Part shown: positions 1-8,102 of the stretch, piece after piece
Layout of the letters: each line of letters starts with the position of its first letter
Position numbering within the stretch: position 1 is the first letter of the stretch
Assembly: GCA_965214695.1 (NCBI GenBank)
Contig: OZ243967.1
Location: 3,286,001-3,350,000, forward strand
Reading direction: 5' to 3'
Source: JAPOXR01 sp965214695
Lineage (GTDB): Bacteria > Pseudomonadota > Alphaproteobacteria > Rhodobacterales > Rhodobacteraceae
Length of the DNA: 64,000 bases
Translations under genes and position numbers: made by a program
The notes under the pieces: generated by a model
Seen by the model: only the letters and a program-made list of their open reading frames with translations
What the model was told of the DNA's origin: nothing
Databases searched by the model: none

Positions 1-848
1 GGCTTGCGGGCCGTGCCATGACGCAGCGCCCCGCGCCTCCGGAGGATTTCCTTGCGTATCGGCAGGCCGAAACCGATCTGCTGTTCGTGGCGGATCAGCG
101 GCAGATACTGGTCGAACAGGTCTTCCGCCTCGTCGATGGCGCCAGCCATGAAATGGTCGTAGACCCTGACCAGGACGTCCGGAAAGGCAAAACCCGTCAT
201 GGCACCGTCGGCACCACGATGCAGTTCCTGCGGAAAATAGAGACCGTTATTGCCGACCAGGATGCTGGTTCGGCGATGCTGCCCTTCCTGTTCCATCTCG
301 CGGATCCTGGTGAGCTTGGGCAGGCCGGGGCAGGCCTCGTGCTTGAGCATCACCAAATCGGGAAACGCCTTGACCATCCGTGACCAGGCCGCGGGTGACA
401 GGTGGACGTTGCTGGCCTGCGGAAAATCCTGGTAGACGACCGGAATGCCGGGGCCGATCGCCTCGAAGGCCTGTTCGAAATAGCGAAAGACCGCATCATC
501 TCCCTGGAGCCCTGCTATCGGCTGCAGCATGACCGCTGCCGCACCTTGGTCCATGACCGAATGCGACAAATCCCGCAGGGCGGTCAATGCCGTATGGGTC
601 ACGCCGACAACCACCGGCAGCCGCGGTGCAGCCAGCTTGAGCGCGTGCGTTGCAAACTCGGCCGATTCGGCATCTGTCATCTTGTTGGCTTCGCCCATCA
701 CCCCGAGGATGGTGATCCCGCTGACCCGGCAACCGGCATAGAATTCAAGAAGTTGCGGCACGGCCTCCAGATCAAGTGACCCATCCGGGCCGAAGGGTGT
801 CGCCGAGATGACAAATACACCACTGGTCTCCTCGCTGAGCCTGAACAT
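1..848 (-). CDS. dihydrodipicolinate synthase/N-acetylneuraminate lyase family aldolase (3' end outside window)
   Basis: The reading frame runs leftwards from an ATG at 848 and is still open at base 1, giving 282 residues of a family that is usually about 290-310. The DapA/NanA TIM-barrel layout is readable: an N-terminal VISATPF segment, Tyr139 in VVYQDFP and the expected Schiff-base lysine Lys169 in LVMLKHEA. The family condenses or cleaves pyruvate with an aldehyde or a related keto acid. The usual GxxGE motif for the pyruvate carboxylate appears as GVMGEA near residues 49-54. The gene is divergent from choline-sulfatase, and nothing nearby belongs to lysine synthesis, so a catabolic sugar-acid or hydroxyproline-type aldolase is as likely as true DapA. 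The family call is firm; the substrate is unknown. Confidence 0.85.
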   Translation of the reverse strand, partial: MFRLSEETSGVFVISATPFGPDGSLDLEAVPQLLEFYAGCRVSGITILGVMGEANKMTDAESAEFATHALKLAAPRLPVVVGVTHTALTALRDLSHSVMDQGAAAVMLQPIAGLQGDDAVFRYFEQAFEAIGPGIPVVYQDFPQASNVHLSPAAWSRMVKAFPDLVMLKHEACPGLPKLTRIREMEQEGQHRRTSILVGNNGLYFPQELHRGADGAMTGFAFPDVLVRVYDHFMAGAIDEAEDLFDQYLPLIRHEQQIGFGLPIRKEILRRRGALRHGTARK

Positions 849-1254
849 GGTCCGCTTGCTCCGTCCGTTTCGTCACTGCTGACAGTCGCTGATGCAAGGC
901 GTGCCTGTCAAGGCTGGCGCAGTGACGTTCGGGGCCAGCACAGGCGTTATCAGGCAGGCATCATCCCGGGCGCATTCCTTTCAACGAATAACCGCACCAC
1001 CAATTCACCGAACCGTTGCCGGCGCCTGCAAGGCATCCCGTTCCGGCGGACAGGCTCCGTGCCGGCCCTCGCAGGGGATGCGGCGCCCGGGGCAATCCGG
1101 CAGCGATGGCCGCCGCCCGGCAGCGGTGCTTCCCGGCCCGTATTCGGGCAGCAACCAATTGTTGTTTTCGGCCGGTGAATCGGGCATCCTCGCGCCGGTC
1201 ATGACGCGGTGCACCCAGTCCTGATCCATGCATCCGGACGGGCAGGAGGGCAGG
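849..1254. other. intergenic region between divergent aldolase and choline-sulfatase genes
   Basis: About 400 bases without a convincing gene. Both flanking genes start from it, so it should hold two divergent promoters, but I cannot pick clear -35/-10 pairs in this GC-rich stretch. An AGGAGG at 1244-1249 serves the sulfatase start. Short open frames here have no family resemblance. Confidence 0.5.
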
Positions 1255-2790
1255 ATGGCGGGCAGAATGAATGTCCTGGTTTTCATGGTGGACCAACTGG
1301 CCGGCACATTGTTCCCGGATGGTCCCGCCGAATGGCTCCATGTCCCGAACCTGAAACGAATTGCCAACTCGTCGGTCCGGTTTGCCAACGCCTATGCGCC
1401 CTTTCCGCTTTGCGCTCCGGCCCGGGCCGGTTTCATGTCGGGCCGGCTGCCGTCGCGCATGGGCATCTTCGACAATGCATCGGAATTCAGGAGCGATATT
1501 CCGACCTTTGCCCACCTGTTCCGTGCTGCCAGCTACCGGACCTGCCTTTCCGGCAAGATGCACTTCGTCGGCGCCGACCAGTTGCACGGCTTCGAGGAGC
1601 GCCTGACCACCGACATCTATCCGGCCGATTTCGGCTGGACGCCGGATTGGCGCCGTCCCGGCGAGCGGATCGACTGGTGGTACCACAATTTGGGGAGCGT
1701 CAAATCGGCCGGAACTGCCGAGACCACCAACCAGTTCGAATATGATGACGAGGTGGCCTACCACGCGGTGCGCAAGGTGCATGAATTCGCCCGCAATGAC
1801 GACGAGCCCTGGATGATGGTGGTCAGCTTCACCCATCCGCACGACCCTTATGTCGCACGCCGCCGGCACTGGGATCTCTACCGGAACTGCGAGCACCTGC
1901 AGCCGGCGGTGGCAGCCATGCCCTATGCGCAACACGATCCCCACTCCCGGCGTATCTTCGATGCCAATGACTGGCGAAGCTACCAGGTTACGGAGGCCGA
2001 TATTGCCCGGTCACGACGCGGCTATTTCGCCAACATCTCGTATATCGACGAGAAGATTGGCGAGATACTTGCCGCAGTGGAGGCGATGCAGCAATCGGAC
2101 CGGACGGCGGTGATTTTCCTGGCCGATCATGGCGACATGCTCGGCGAGCGCGGGCTGTGGTTCAAGATGACTTTCTTCGAAGGCTCGGCACGGGTGCCGC
2201 TGATGATCGCCGCCGACGGTTTTGAGCCGGGGCTGGTCGAGGATCCGGTCAGCATCATCGACGTGGCGTCGACCCTGGCCGAACTGGCCGGCATCGACGG
2301 CGGTGAATTCGACCGGTGGAATGATGGCCGGTCGCTGGTGCCGGCCATGGAGGGAAAGGCCGAGGGCCGGCCGGTGCTGCTCGAATACGCGGCTGAAGCC
2401 TCCAATGCGCCGCTGGTCGGCATTCGCGATGGGCAGTGGAAATACGTTCACTGTAATATTGATCCGCCGCAATTGTTCAATCTTGAACGCGATCCCCATG
2501 AACTGGACAACCTTGCCGGCAAGAAGGAATTCGATGCCGTGGAGCGGCACCTGGGGGAGATCGTGGCCAGCGAATGGTGCCTCGAGGAATTCGATTCTGC
2601 CGTGCGGCTGTCCCAGGCCAGCCGGCTCCTGGTCTACGGCGCGCTTCGCAACGGGAATTACTATCCCTGGGATTACCAACCGCTGCAGAAGGCATCCGAG
2701 CGCTACATGCGGAACCACATGAACCTCAACCAGCTCGAGGAGAGCACACGATTCCCGCGCCCGATCGCAATTGCCGGCCATGACGAGTAG
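1255..2790 (+). CDS. betC: choline-sulfatase
   Basis: Sulfatase of 511 residues, close to the usual length of BetC (about 505-515). The ATG at 1255 was chosen because AGGAGG lies five bases upstream; it puts the formylglycine-forming cysteine at residue 53 in the motif CAPAR. The alkaline-phosphatase-fold metal signature FLADHGDMLGE is present mid-protein. The C-terminal tail (YYPWDYQP, YMRNHMNL, RFPR) is characteristic of choline-sulfatases rather than arylsulfatases. The enzyme would hydrolyse choline-O-sulfate to choline and sulfate in the cytoplasm. The choline dehydrogenase gene follows 8 bp downstream, so the pair would take choline-O-sulfate to betaine aldehyde. No betI, betB or choline transporter is seen nearby. 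Confidence 0.88.
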   Translation: MAGRMNVLVFMVDQLAGTLFPDGPAEWLHVPNLKRIANSSVRFANAYAPFPLCAPARAGFMSGRLPSRMGIFDNASEFRSDIPTFAHLFRAASYRTCLSGKMHFVGADQLHGFEERLTTDIYPADFGWTPDWRRPGERIDWWYHNLGSVKSAGTAETTNQFEYDDEVAYHAVRKVHEFARNDDEPWMMVVSFTHPHDPYVARRRHWDLYRNCEHLQPAVAAMPYAQHDPHSRRIFDANDWRSYQVTEADIARSRRGYFANISYIDEKIGEILAAVEAMQQSDRTAVIFLADHGDMLGERGLWFKMTFFEGSARVPLMIAADGFEPGLVEDPVSIIDVASTLAELAGIDGGEFDRWNDGRSLVPAMEGKAEGRPVLLEYAAEASNAPLVGIRDGQWKYVHCNIDPPQLFNLERDPHELDNLAGKKEFDAVERHLGEIVASEWCLEEFDSAVRLSQASRLLVYGALRNGNYYPWDYQPLQKASERYMRNHMNLNQLEESTRFPRPIAIAGHDE

Positions 2791-2798
2791 CAGAAGAA

Positions 2799-4460
2799 AT
2801 GGAAGCAGATTTTGTCATCGTGGGGTCAGGTAGCGCCGGCTCGACGCTTGCCAGCCGACTGTCGGAAGACCCTGCCATCAAGGTGCTGGTCATCGAATTC
2901 GGCGGCACCGATATTGGCCCGTTCATCCAGATGCCGGCAGCCTTGTCCTACCCCATGAACATGTCGCGGTATGACTGGGGCTTCAAGACGGAGCCCGAGC
3001 CCAACCTGAACGGACGTCGCCTGGCGACGCCCCGCGGCAAGGTCATCGGCGGCTCGTCATCAATCAACGGCATGGTATATGTCCGCGGCCATGCCAGGGA
3101 TTACGACCACTGGGCCCAGGCCGGCGCCGCTGGATGGTCCTATGCCGACGTGTTGCCATATTTTCGGCGCATGGAATGCTGGGATGATGGCGGTCACGGC
3201 GGCGACCCCGCCTGGCGGGGCAGGAGCGGACCACTGCATGTTCAGCGAGGCAGCAGGACGATACCGCTCTTTGCCGCCTTCGAGCAGGCCGGACGGCAGG
3301 CTGGCTTCGAGCTGACCAGCGACTACAACGGCCAGAAGCAGGAAGGCTTCGGGCCCATGGAACAGACGATCTGGAAGGGACGGCGCTGGTCGACTGCAAA
3401 CGCCTATCTGAAGCCGGCCCTCCAGAGGCCGAATGTCCGTCTCGTTCGGGGGCTGGCCCGGAAGATCATCTTCGAGGAACGGCGTGCGGTCGGCGTGGAA
3501 ATCCGGCGGTCAGGGAAGATCGAGACCATCCGGTGCCGCCGGGAGGTGATCATATCGGCGGCGCCGCTGAATTCGCCCAAACTGCTCAAGCTGTCGGGAA
3601 TCGGCCCGGCCGACGAACTCGGAGATTTGGGGATTCCGGTCATGGCCGACCGGCCCGGTGTCGGCAGCAACCTGCAGGATCACCTTGAGGTGCTGGTGCA
3701 GAAGGAATGCCTGCAACCAGTCACGCTCGGCACCTATTTCACGCCCTTCCACCAGGCCAGGATCGGGCTGCGCTGGCTGCTGTTCAAGACCGGCATCGGT
3801 GCATCGAACCATTTCGAGAGCGCCGCCTTCCTGCGCTCAAAGCCAGGGGTCGAGTATCCCGACATCCAGTACCACTTCCTGCCGATCGCCGCCCGCTATG
3901 ACGGCAAGTCGAGCGTCGGCAGCCACAGTTTCCAGGCCCATGTCGGCCCGATGCGCTCGCCATCACGGGGGAGCGTGACCCTGAAGAGCCCGGACCCGGG
4001 CGATCCGCCAGTCATCCGCTTCAACTACATGTCGGATCCGCAGGACTGGATCGATTTTCGTCATTGCCTGCGACTGACCCGGGAGATCTTCTCGCAACCG
4101 GCCCTCGCCGACTATGCCGGCGAAGAGATCGCGCCCGGCAGCGACTGCCAGTCGGATGACGAACTCGACGACTATGTCCGCGAGACCGCCGAGAGTTCCT
4201 ACCATCCCTGCGGTACCTGCAGGATGGGCAGCGCTACCGACGGCCAGGCGGTTGTCGATCACGAATGCCGGGTCATCGGGGTGGATGGCCTGCGTGTCGT
4301 CGACAGTTCGATCTTTCCCCGCATCACCAACGGCAATCTGAATGCGCCGTCAATCATGGTCGGCGAGAAGGCAGCCGATCACATACTCGGCAAGCCGCCG
4401 CTGCCCCGGGACGAGTCCGAGCCCTGGATCAACCCCCGCTGGCGGGAAAGCGACCGCTGA
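2799..4460 (+). CDS. betA: GMC-family choline dehydrogenase
   Basis: Flavoprotein of 553 residues. The FAD-binding GSGSAG lies at residues 9-14, the GMC signature region GGSSSINGMVYVRGH follows near residue 90, and the C-terminal block has HPCGTCRMG and NGNLNAPSIM, which carry the active-site His and Asn of the family. Length and tail match BetA (membrane-associated choline dehydrogenase, choline to betaine aldehyde and often on to betaine). The position directly after choline-sulfatase supports choline as substrate. Other GMC alcohol dehydrogenases look similar, so identity rests partly on context. A weak AGAAGAA precedes the ATG; translation is probably helped by coupling to betC. Confidence 0.85.
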   Translation: MEADFVIVGSGSAGSTLASRLSEDPAIKVLVIEFGGTDIGPFIQMPAALSYPMNMSRYDWGFKTEPEPNLNGRRLATPRGKVIGGSSSINGMVYVRGHARDYDHWAQAGAAGWSYADVLPYFRRMECWDDGGHGGDPAWRGRSGPLHVQRGSRTIPLFAAFEQAGRQAGFELTSDYNGQKQEGFGPMEQTIWKGRRWSTANAYLKPALQRPNVRLVRGLARKIIFEERRAVGVEIRRSGKIETIRCRREVIISAAPLNSPKLLKLSGIGPADELGDLGIPVMADRPGVGSNLQDHLEVLVQKECLQPVTLGTYFTPFHQARIGLRWLLFKTGIGASNHFESAAFLRSKPGVEYPDIQYHFLPIAARYDGKSSVGSHSFQAHVGPMRSPSRGSVTLKSPDPGDPPVIRFNYMSDPQDWIDFRHCLRLTREIFSQPALADYAGEEIAPGSDCQSDDELDDYVRETAESSYHPCGTCRMGSATDGQAVVDHECRVIGVDGLRVVDSSIFPRITNGNLNAPSIMVGEKAADHILGKPPLPRDESEPWINPRWRESDR

Positions 4461-4685
4461 GGCCGACCCCGGATCGCCGCCGCATTCCTGCAGCGCAGCT
4501 GGCAAGCTGGCAAGATCCGGCCTCGAACCCGAAAGGGGTGGCAGCTTCAGGCCCAATGCAGGGCATGGTGGCCGAACTGTGCTGCCTGTGCATCCTGCAT
4601 CCGAATTTCCGGCCGGGTGCCAGATATTCCGGGAGTTGACCTTGTAAATCGGAAGTATCGTGCCCAAAATGCAGACAGGCGACAA

Positions 4686-4990
4686 TCACCTTCTTTGCGC
4701 CATTGTCCAAATGACGACATCTACGCCGAGACCGCCCCGGGAATATCTTGGGGCTTCACATTTTCGGAAAACCCAATTTTTTCCGTCGATGACAAGGGCG
4801 TATTCCTCCGCGGCAACGTCATGGTTCCACTGCCCTTGCACCGTGTCGAACTCGGTCAGATGTCCGGCGCAGGAGGCACCGCCCCTGATCTCGTTGACGT
4901 GAACGATCTCGAAATCCGGCCAGTCCCACGCCGCCCGTAGCGCCAGGCGTCCCATGCGCCCAACCCGTTGATGCCGACACGAATGGTCAT
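4686..4990 (-). pseudogene. glyceraldehyde-3-phosphate dehydrogenase remnant of the arsenic operon
   Basis: The ATG at 4990 overlaps the ACR3 stop by 4 bp and encodes MTIRVGINGLG, a perfect GAPDH start. The frame then breaks near 4957, where one base appears to be missing. In the next frame it continues as MGRLALRAAW, FEIVHVNEIRG and GLGVDVVI, all N-terminal GAPDH sequence, with a small compensated deletion near residue 75. It ends at 4686 after about 100 of the usual 335 residues. GAPDH genes in ars operons normally work with ArsJ to make and export 1-arseno-3-phosphoglycerate. No arsJ follows, so this is a decayed, truncated copy left at the end of the operon. Confidence 0.85.
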
Positions 4991-6066
4991 GAAGCAGCCT
5001 TCCTCTCGTACCAATTCTTCGTCCTGTTGACGATGCGGACCACAGACAGCATCACCGGCACTTCGACGAGAACCCCGACAACCGTTGCCAATGCCGCTCC
5101 GGAATTGAAACCGAACAGGCCGATGGCCGTCGCCACCGCGAGTTCAAAGAAGTTGCTTGCCCCGATCAGGGCCGATGGCGCGGCGACGCAGTGGGCGACA
5201 CCGAACTGACGGTTCAGGAAATAGGCCAGGCCCGAGTTGAAATAGACCTGGATCAGTATCGGCACGGCCAGCAACACGATGACCAGGGGCTGGGTCAAGA
5301 TCTGTTCGCCCTGGAATCCGAACAGAAGGATGAGTGTCGCCAGTAGCGCCAGGAGCGAAACGGGGTGCGTTGCCGCCAGGACCCTGGCCAGGGCAAGTTC
5401 GCCACCGCTCTTCAAGAGATACGAACGCAAGATTTGCGACACGATCACCGGAGCGACAATAAACGCCAACACGGAGATCAGCAGCGTATCCCAGGGGACG
5501 ATGATGGACGAAAGGCCCAGCAGGAGCCCGACAATCGGCGCGAAGGCGAATATCATGATGGCATCGTTCAACGCCACCTGGGTCAGCGTGAAGTGCGGTT
5601 CGCCACCCGAAAGGTTGCTCCACACGAATACCATGGCGGTGCAGGGTGCGGCGGCGAGGATGATCAGTCCGGCAATGTAGGAATCGATCTGATCGGCAGG
5701 CAACAAGTCCCGGAACAGATAGCCGATGAACAGCATTCCCAGGGCCGCCATGGAAAACGGCTTCACGGCCCAGTTGATGAACAGGGTTACGCCGACACCG
5801 CGCCAGTGCTCTTTGACGTGGTGCAATGCACGGAACTCGATCTTCAGCAGCATGGGGATGATCATCAGCCAGATGAGCACCGCCACGGGCATGTTGACCT
5901 TCGCGATTTCGGCTTTTCCGATGATTTGGAGTGGGGCCGGGAAGACATGGCCCAAGGCGATCCCCGCGACGATGCAGAGTGCAACCCAGGCGGTCAGATA
6001 ACGCTCGAAGACTCCCAGTCCCGCCCTTTCCGCCTTCCTGGCGGTGATCTCACTTTGCGCGGTCAT
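4987..6066 (-). CDS. acr3: ACR3-family arsenite efflux permease
   Basis: Membrane protein of 359 residues with about ten hydrophobic segments. The ACR3 hallmarks are present: Cys142 in AAPCTAMVFVWS and Glu308 in IGASNFFELAVA, the residues known to matter for As(III) transport in this family. It exports arsenite or antimonite across the inner membrane using the proton gradient. Its start lies directly against the 3' end of the ArsR-ArsC fusion gene, and the GAPDH remnant overlaps its stop by 4 bp, so it is the middle cistron of an arsenic operon. The family call is firm. Confidence 0.95.
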   Translation of the reverse strand: MTAQSEITARKAERAGLGVFERYLTAWVALCIVAGIALGHVFPAPLQIIGKAEIAKVNMPVAVLIWLMIIPMLLKIEFRALHHVKEHWRGVGVTLFINWAVKPFSMAALGMLFIGYLFRDLLPADQIDSYIAGLIILAAAPCTAMVFVWSNLSGGEPHFTLTQVALNDAIMIFAFAPIVGLLLGLSSIIVPWDTLLISVLAFIVAPVIVSQILRSYLLKSGGELALARVLAATHPVSLLALLATLILLFGFQGEQILTQPLVIVLLAVPILIQVYFNSGLAYFLNRQFGVAHCVAAPSALIGASNFFELAVATAIGLFGFNSGAALATVVGVLVEVPVMLSVVRIVNRTKNWYERKAAS

Positions 6067-6909
6067 TCATAAGTCCTTGCCGATTTCATCCAGCCGCTGC
6101 TGCAAGGACATCCTGTCCAAAGGGGCGATCGGCAAATCGGCAAGAATTGATATTCGTTGGTCAAGCATCCGGAACGTGTCATTAAAGACAGCCGCGATTT
6201 CGGCATCATTACCTGTCGATTGCGCGGGGTCAGGAACTCCCCAATGGGCACGCATCGGTTGACCAGGCCACACGGGGAAAATTTCCTTTGCAGCGTTGTC
6301 GCAGACCGTGAAGACGAAATCCATTTGGGGGGCACCTTCGGCCGCGAATTCATCCCAACTCTTTGAGCGAAGATCGCCAGTATCAAAGCTCAAGCTGGAC
6401 AACAGATCCAGTGTGCATGGATGAACGCGGCCCGAAGGCTGGCTCCCGGCGCTGTAGGCTCTGAATTTCCCAGGGGCCAAACGGTTGAGGATGCATTCGG
6501 CGATAATGCTTCGTGCCGAGTTCCCCGTGCACACGAAAAGAACATTGAGAACACGATCTCCCATGAAGCCGCCCATCGCTTCAGGCTTCTCATCGCCACG
6601 CCACCGGGGAGAGCACAGTTCCGGTCGACCGCCACAGCAACTTCCGGTCAGAAAGGAAACCAAATCCTTCATCGCCGGAATGCGGGCGGCATAGATCATT
6701 TGCCTGTGGTTTCGAACGCAATCGACCATGCCAGCCGCCTTGAGTTCGTTCAGGTGATGGGTCAGGGAAGACGGGACGACATTCAGTCGTTCGGCGATCT
6801 CGCCCGCCGTAATTCCCGCATCGCCCACCTCGATCAACAGCAGGAACACGTCCAGCCGCGTTCCATGCGCCAATGAGGCCAACATGCGTACCGCTTGCTC
6901 ACGATTCAT
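6067..6909 (-). CDS. ArsR-type repressor fused to arsenate reductase (LMW phosphatase type)
   Basis: Protein of 280 residues starting at ATG 6909. The frame is open further upstream, but only this start gives a normal ArsR N-terminus and leaves the promoter outside. Residues 1-90 form a winged helix-turn-helix domain (AGEIAERLNVVPSSLTHHL). A cysteine cluster CCGGRPELC at 91-99 is a plausible As(III) sensing site. Residues 118-280 are a low-molecular-weight phosphatase-type arsenate reductase with the P-loop CTGNSARS at 127-134. It would bind operator DNA, release it on arsenite binding, and reduce arsenate to arsenite for the adjacent ACR3 pump. Such ArsR-ArsC fusions are known but less common than separate genes. 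Confidence 0.9.
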   Translation of the reverse strand: MNREQAVRMLASLAHGTRLDVFLLLIEVGDAGITAGEIAERLNVVPSSLTHHLNELKAAGMVDCVRNHRQMIYAARIPAMKDLVSFLTGSCCGGRPELCSPRWRGDEKPEAMGGFMGDRVLNVLFVCTGNSARSIIAECILNRLAPGKFRAYSAGSQPSGRVHPCTLDLLSSLSFDTGDLRSKSWDEFAAEGAPQMDFVFTVCDNAAKEIFPVWPGQPMRAHWGVPDPAQSTGNDAEIAAVFNDTFRMLDQRISILADLPIAPLDRMSLQQRLDEIGKDL

Positions 6910-6965
6910 ATTTTGAAGATATTCGAAATGAGATAATGTAGGAAGTGAATATTCTGTGACAATGG
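6910..6965 (-). promoter_or_regulatory. probable ars operon promoter and operator
   Basis: On the minus strand TTGTCA (6962-6957) is followed after 18 bases by CATTAT (6938-6933), a reasonable sigma-70 promoter just upstream of the ArsR-ArsC start. A perfect GAATATTC palindrome lies in the spacer at 6947-6954, and a looser TTGAAGATATTCGAA symmetry lies between the -10 and the start codon. AT-rich palindromes in this position are typical ArsR-family operators. Inferred from position and symmetry only. Confidence 0.5.
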
Positions 6966-7001
6966 TGGTCAAAATTATGTACGCGGATTTGCGCACCCTC
7001 A

Positions 7002-7049
7002 TGTATGACCGGAAACAGGGAGTAGAGAAGAAAAAGAAGTCGTACAATG
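7002..7049. repeat. short repeat, copy 1 (related to 46274-46321)
   Basis: A 47-48 base segment beginning TGTATGACC and containing TAGAGAA and an A-rich run ending in GTACA. A related copy at 46274-46321 matches at about 39 positions without gaps. Both copies lie among transposon debris, so this may be an end or relic of the same insertion-sequence family. No transposase could be attached to it. Confidence 0.5.
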
Positions 7050-7239
7050 CGGCCAACTGGATAGCGGCGCAGCTTCGCGAGCCAGCTCAGAGACTTGCAA
7101 ACCGAATCGAAGCGCTGACGTTTGGACTCGAAACGCGGTAATCGGCGACAGAATCTTTCCCAAGTTCGAAGAAAGCCATATTTCTCTTGCGGCCTGGAGC
7201 CTGCTCAAGGGAAAAAGCGTCGATGTTTCCGACTTCATG

Positions 7240-7269
7240 ATTGACGCATTTAGCTATAGTCAATATATG
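7240..7269 (+). promoter_or_regulatory. abiE promoter with overlapping inverted repeat
   Basis: TTGACG at 7241-7246 and TATATG at 7264-7269 are separated by exactly 17 bases. The arms ATTGAC (7240-7245) and GTCAAT (7259-7264) form an inverted repeat spanning the -35 box and the spacer. AbiEi antitoxins are known to repress their own operons by binding inverted repeats, so this palindrome is a good candidate operator. Confidence 0.6.
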
Positions 7270-7307
7270 GCTTTTTTCGAATACATTGAAGAAACCTTCG
7301 AAGCGTC

Positions 7308-8102
7308 ATGCCCCGGCTCATCTCCGCGCCCTTCTTCAGCGCCAACCCGGTCTTCCGGCGGGCCGAATACGCCACTGCGGTTGGTCGGCGACCAGATGAC
7401 AAGATCGTCACGGCGATGCTCACCCAGCACCTCCAGGCCGGCAATATCCGGCGCATCGCCCGTGGCGTCTTCGCCTCGGTGCCCAAGCATGCCGACGCTG
7501 CAACATGGTCGGTCGACCGCTTCCTGGCCGCCTCCCGTCTGCGCCATTGCGGCACGATCGCCTATCACTCGGCCCTCGAACTGCACGGCTACGCCTATAC
7601 GGAGTGGCATGACGTGCAGGTCATCGCGGAGGGTGAGCCCGGCCTGTTCGAGGCGGCCGGTTTCGCCTGCCGGTTCGTCAGGCCGCCTCGCGGCTTCGCA
7701 CCCCCGGATGGCGTCATGGTGGTCGATCGCTTGGGGCAGGAGGTCCGGGTGACGACGATCGAGCGGACGATCGCCGATCTGTTCGACCGCTACGATCTGG
7801 CCGGGGACGCGGAAGAACTCTTCAACTCCCTGGACCTGGTGGTGCGTATCGACGCCCTGGCGCTGGTCCGGTACGTGCGCGCGCTCGGCAAGGCCACCAC
7901 CGCCGGCGCCATGGGTTTCTGGCTGGGGCGCGAGCACAGGCGGCTGGGCGTTCCGGATGCTGCCCTTGAGGAACTCCGCACGCTCATGCCAGCTCAGCCC
8001 CGCTACGTTCTCGGCACCAAATCGGGCGAGGGAAGGACAGCCAGGGGCTGGAACGTCATCCTCCCCGTCGACATCCTCGAGCGCCGTTTCGAGGGGCTGT
8101 AG
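7308..8102 (+). CDS. abiEi: AbiEi-family antitoxin / transcriptional regulator
   Basis: Protein of 264 residues. The first part reads as a winged-helix domain (LQAGNIRRIARGVFAS) and the rest as the AbiEi antitoxin body, including the family-typical block TIAYHSALELHGYAYT near residues 85-100 and TTIERTIADLFDR near 145-160. It is immediately followed, with no spacing, by the AbiEii toxin gene. In this family (type IV toxin-antitoxin) the antitoxin counters the nucleotidyltransferase without direct binding and represses the operon. AbiE systems cause abortive phage infection in some hosts. The ribosome site is weak; the start was chosen for fit with the promoter at 7241-7269. Confidence 0.88.
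   Translation: MPRLISAPFFSANPVFRRAEYATAVGRRPDDKIVTAMLTQHLQAGNIRRIARGVFASVPKHADAATWSVDRFLAASRLRHCGTIAYHSALELHGYAYTEWHDVQVIAEGEPGLFEAAGFACRFVRPPRGFAPPDGVMVVDRLGQEVRVTTIERTIADLFDRYDLAGDAEELFNSLDLVVRIDALALVRYVRALGKATTAGAMGFWLGREHRRLGVPDAALEELRTLMPAQPRYVLGTKSGEGRTARGWNVILPVDILERRFEGL

Noticed and set aside
6956..7141. Small plus-strand frame beside the ars promoter
   Set aside because: It covers the 7002 repeat and shows no conserved protein features or ribosome site.
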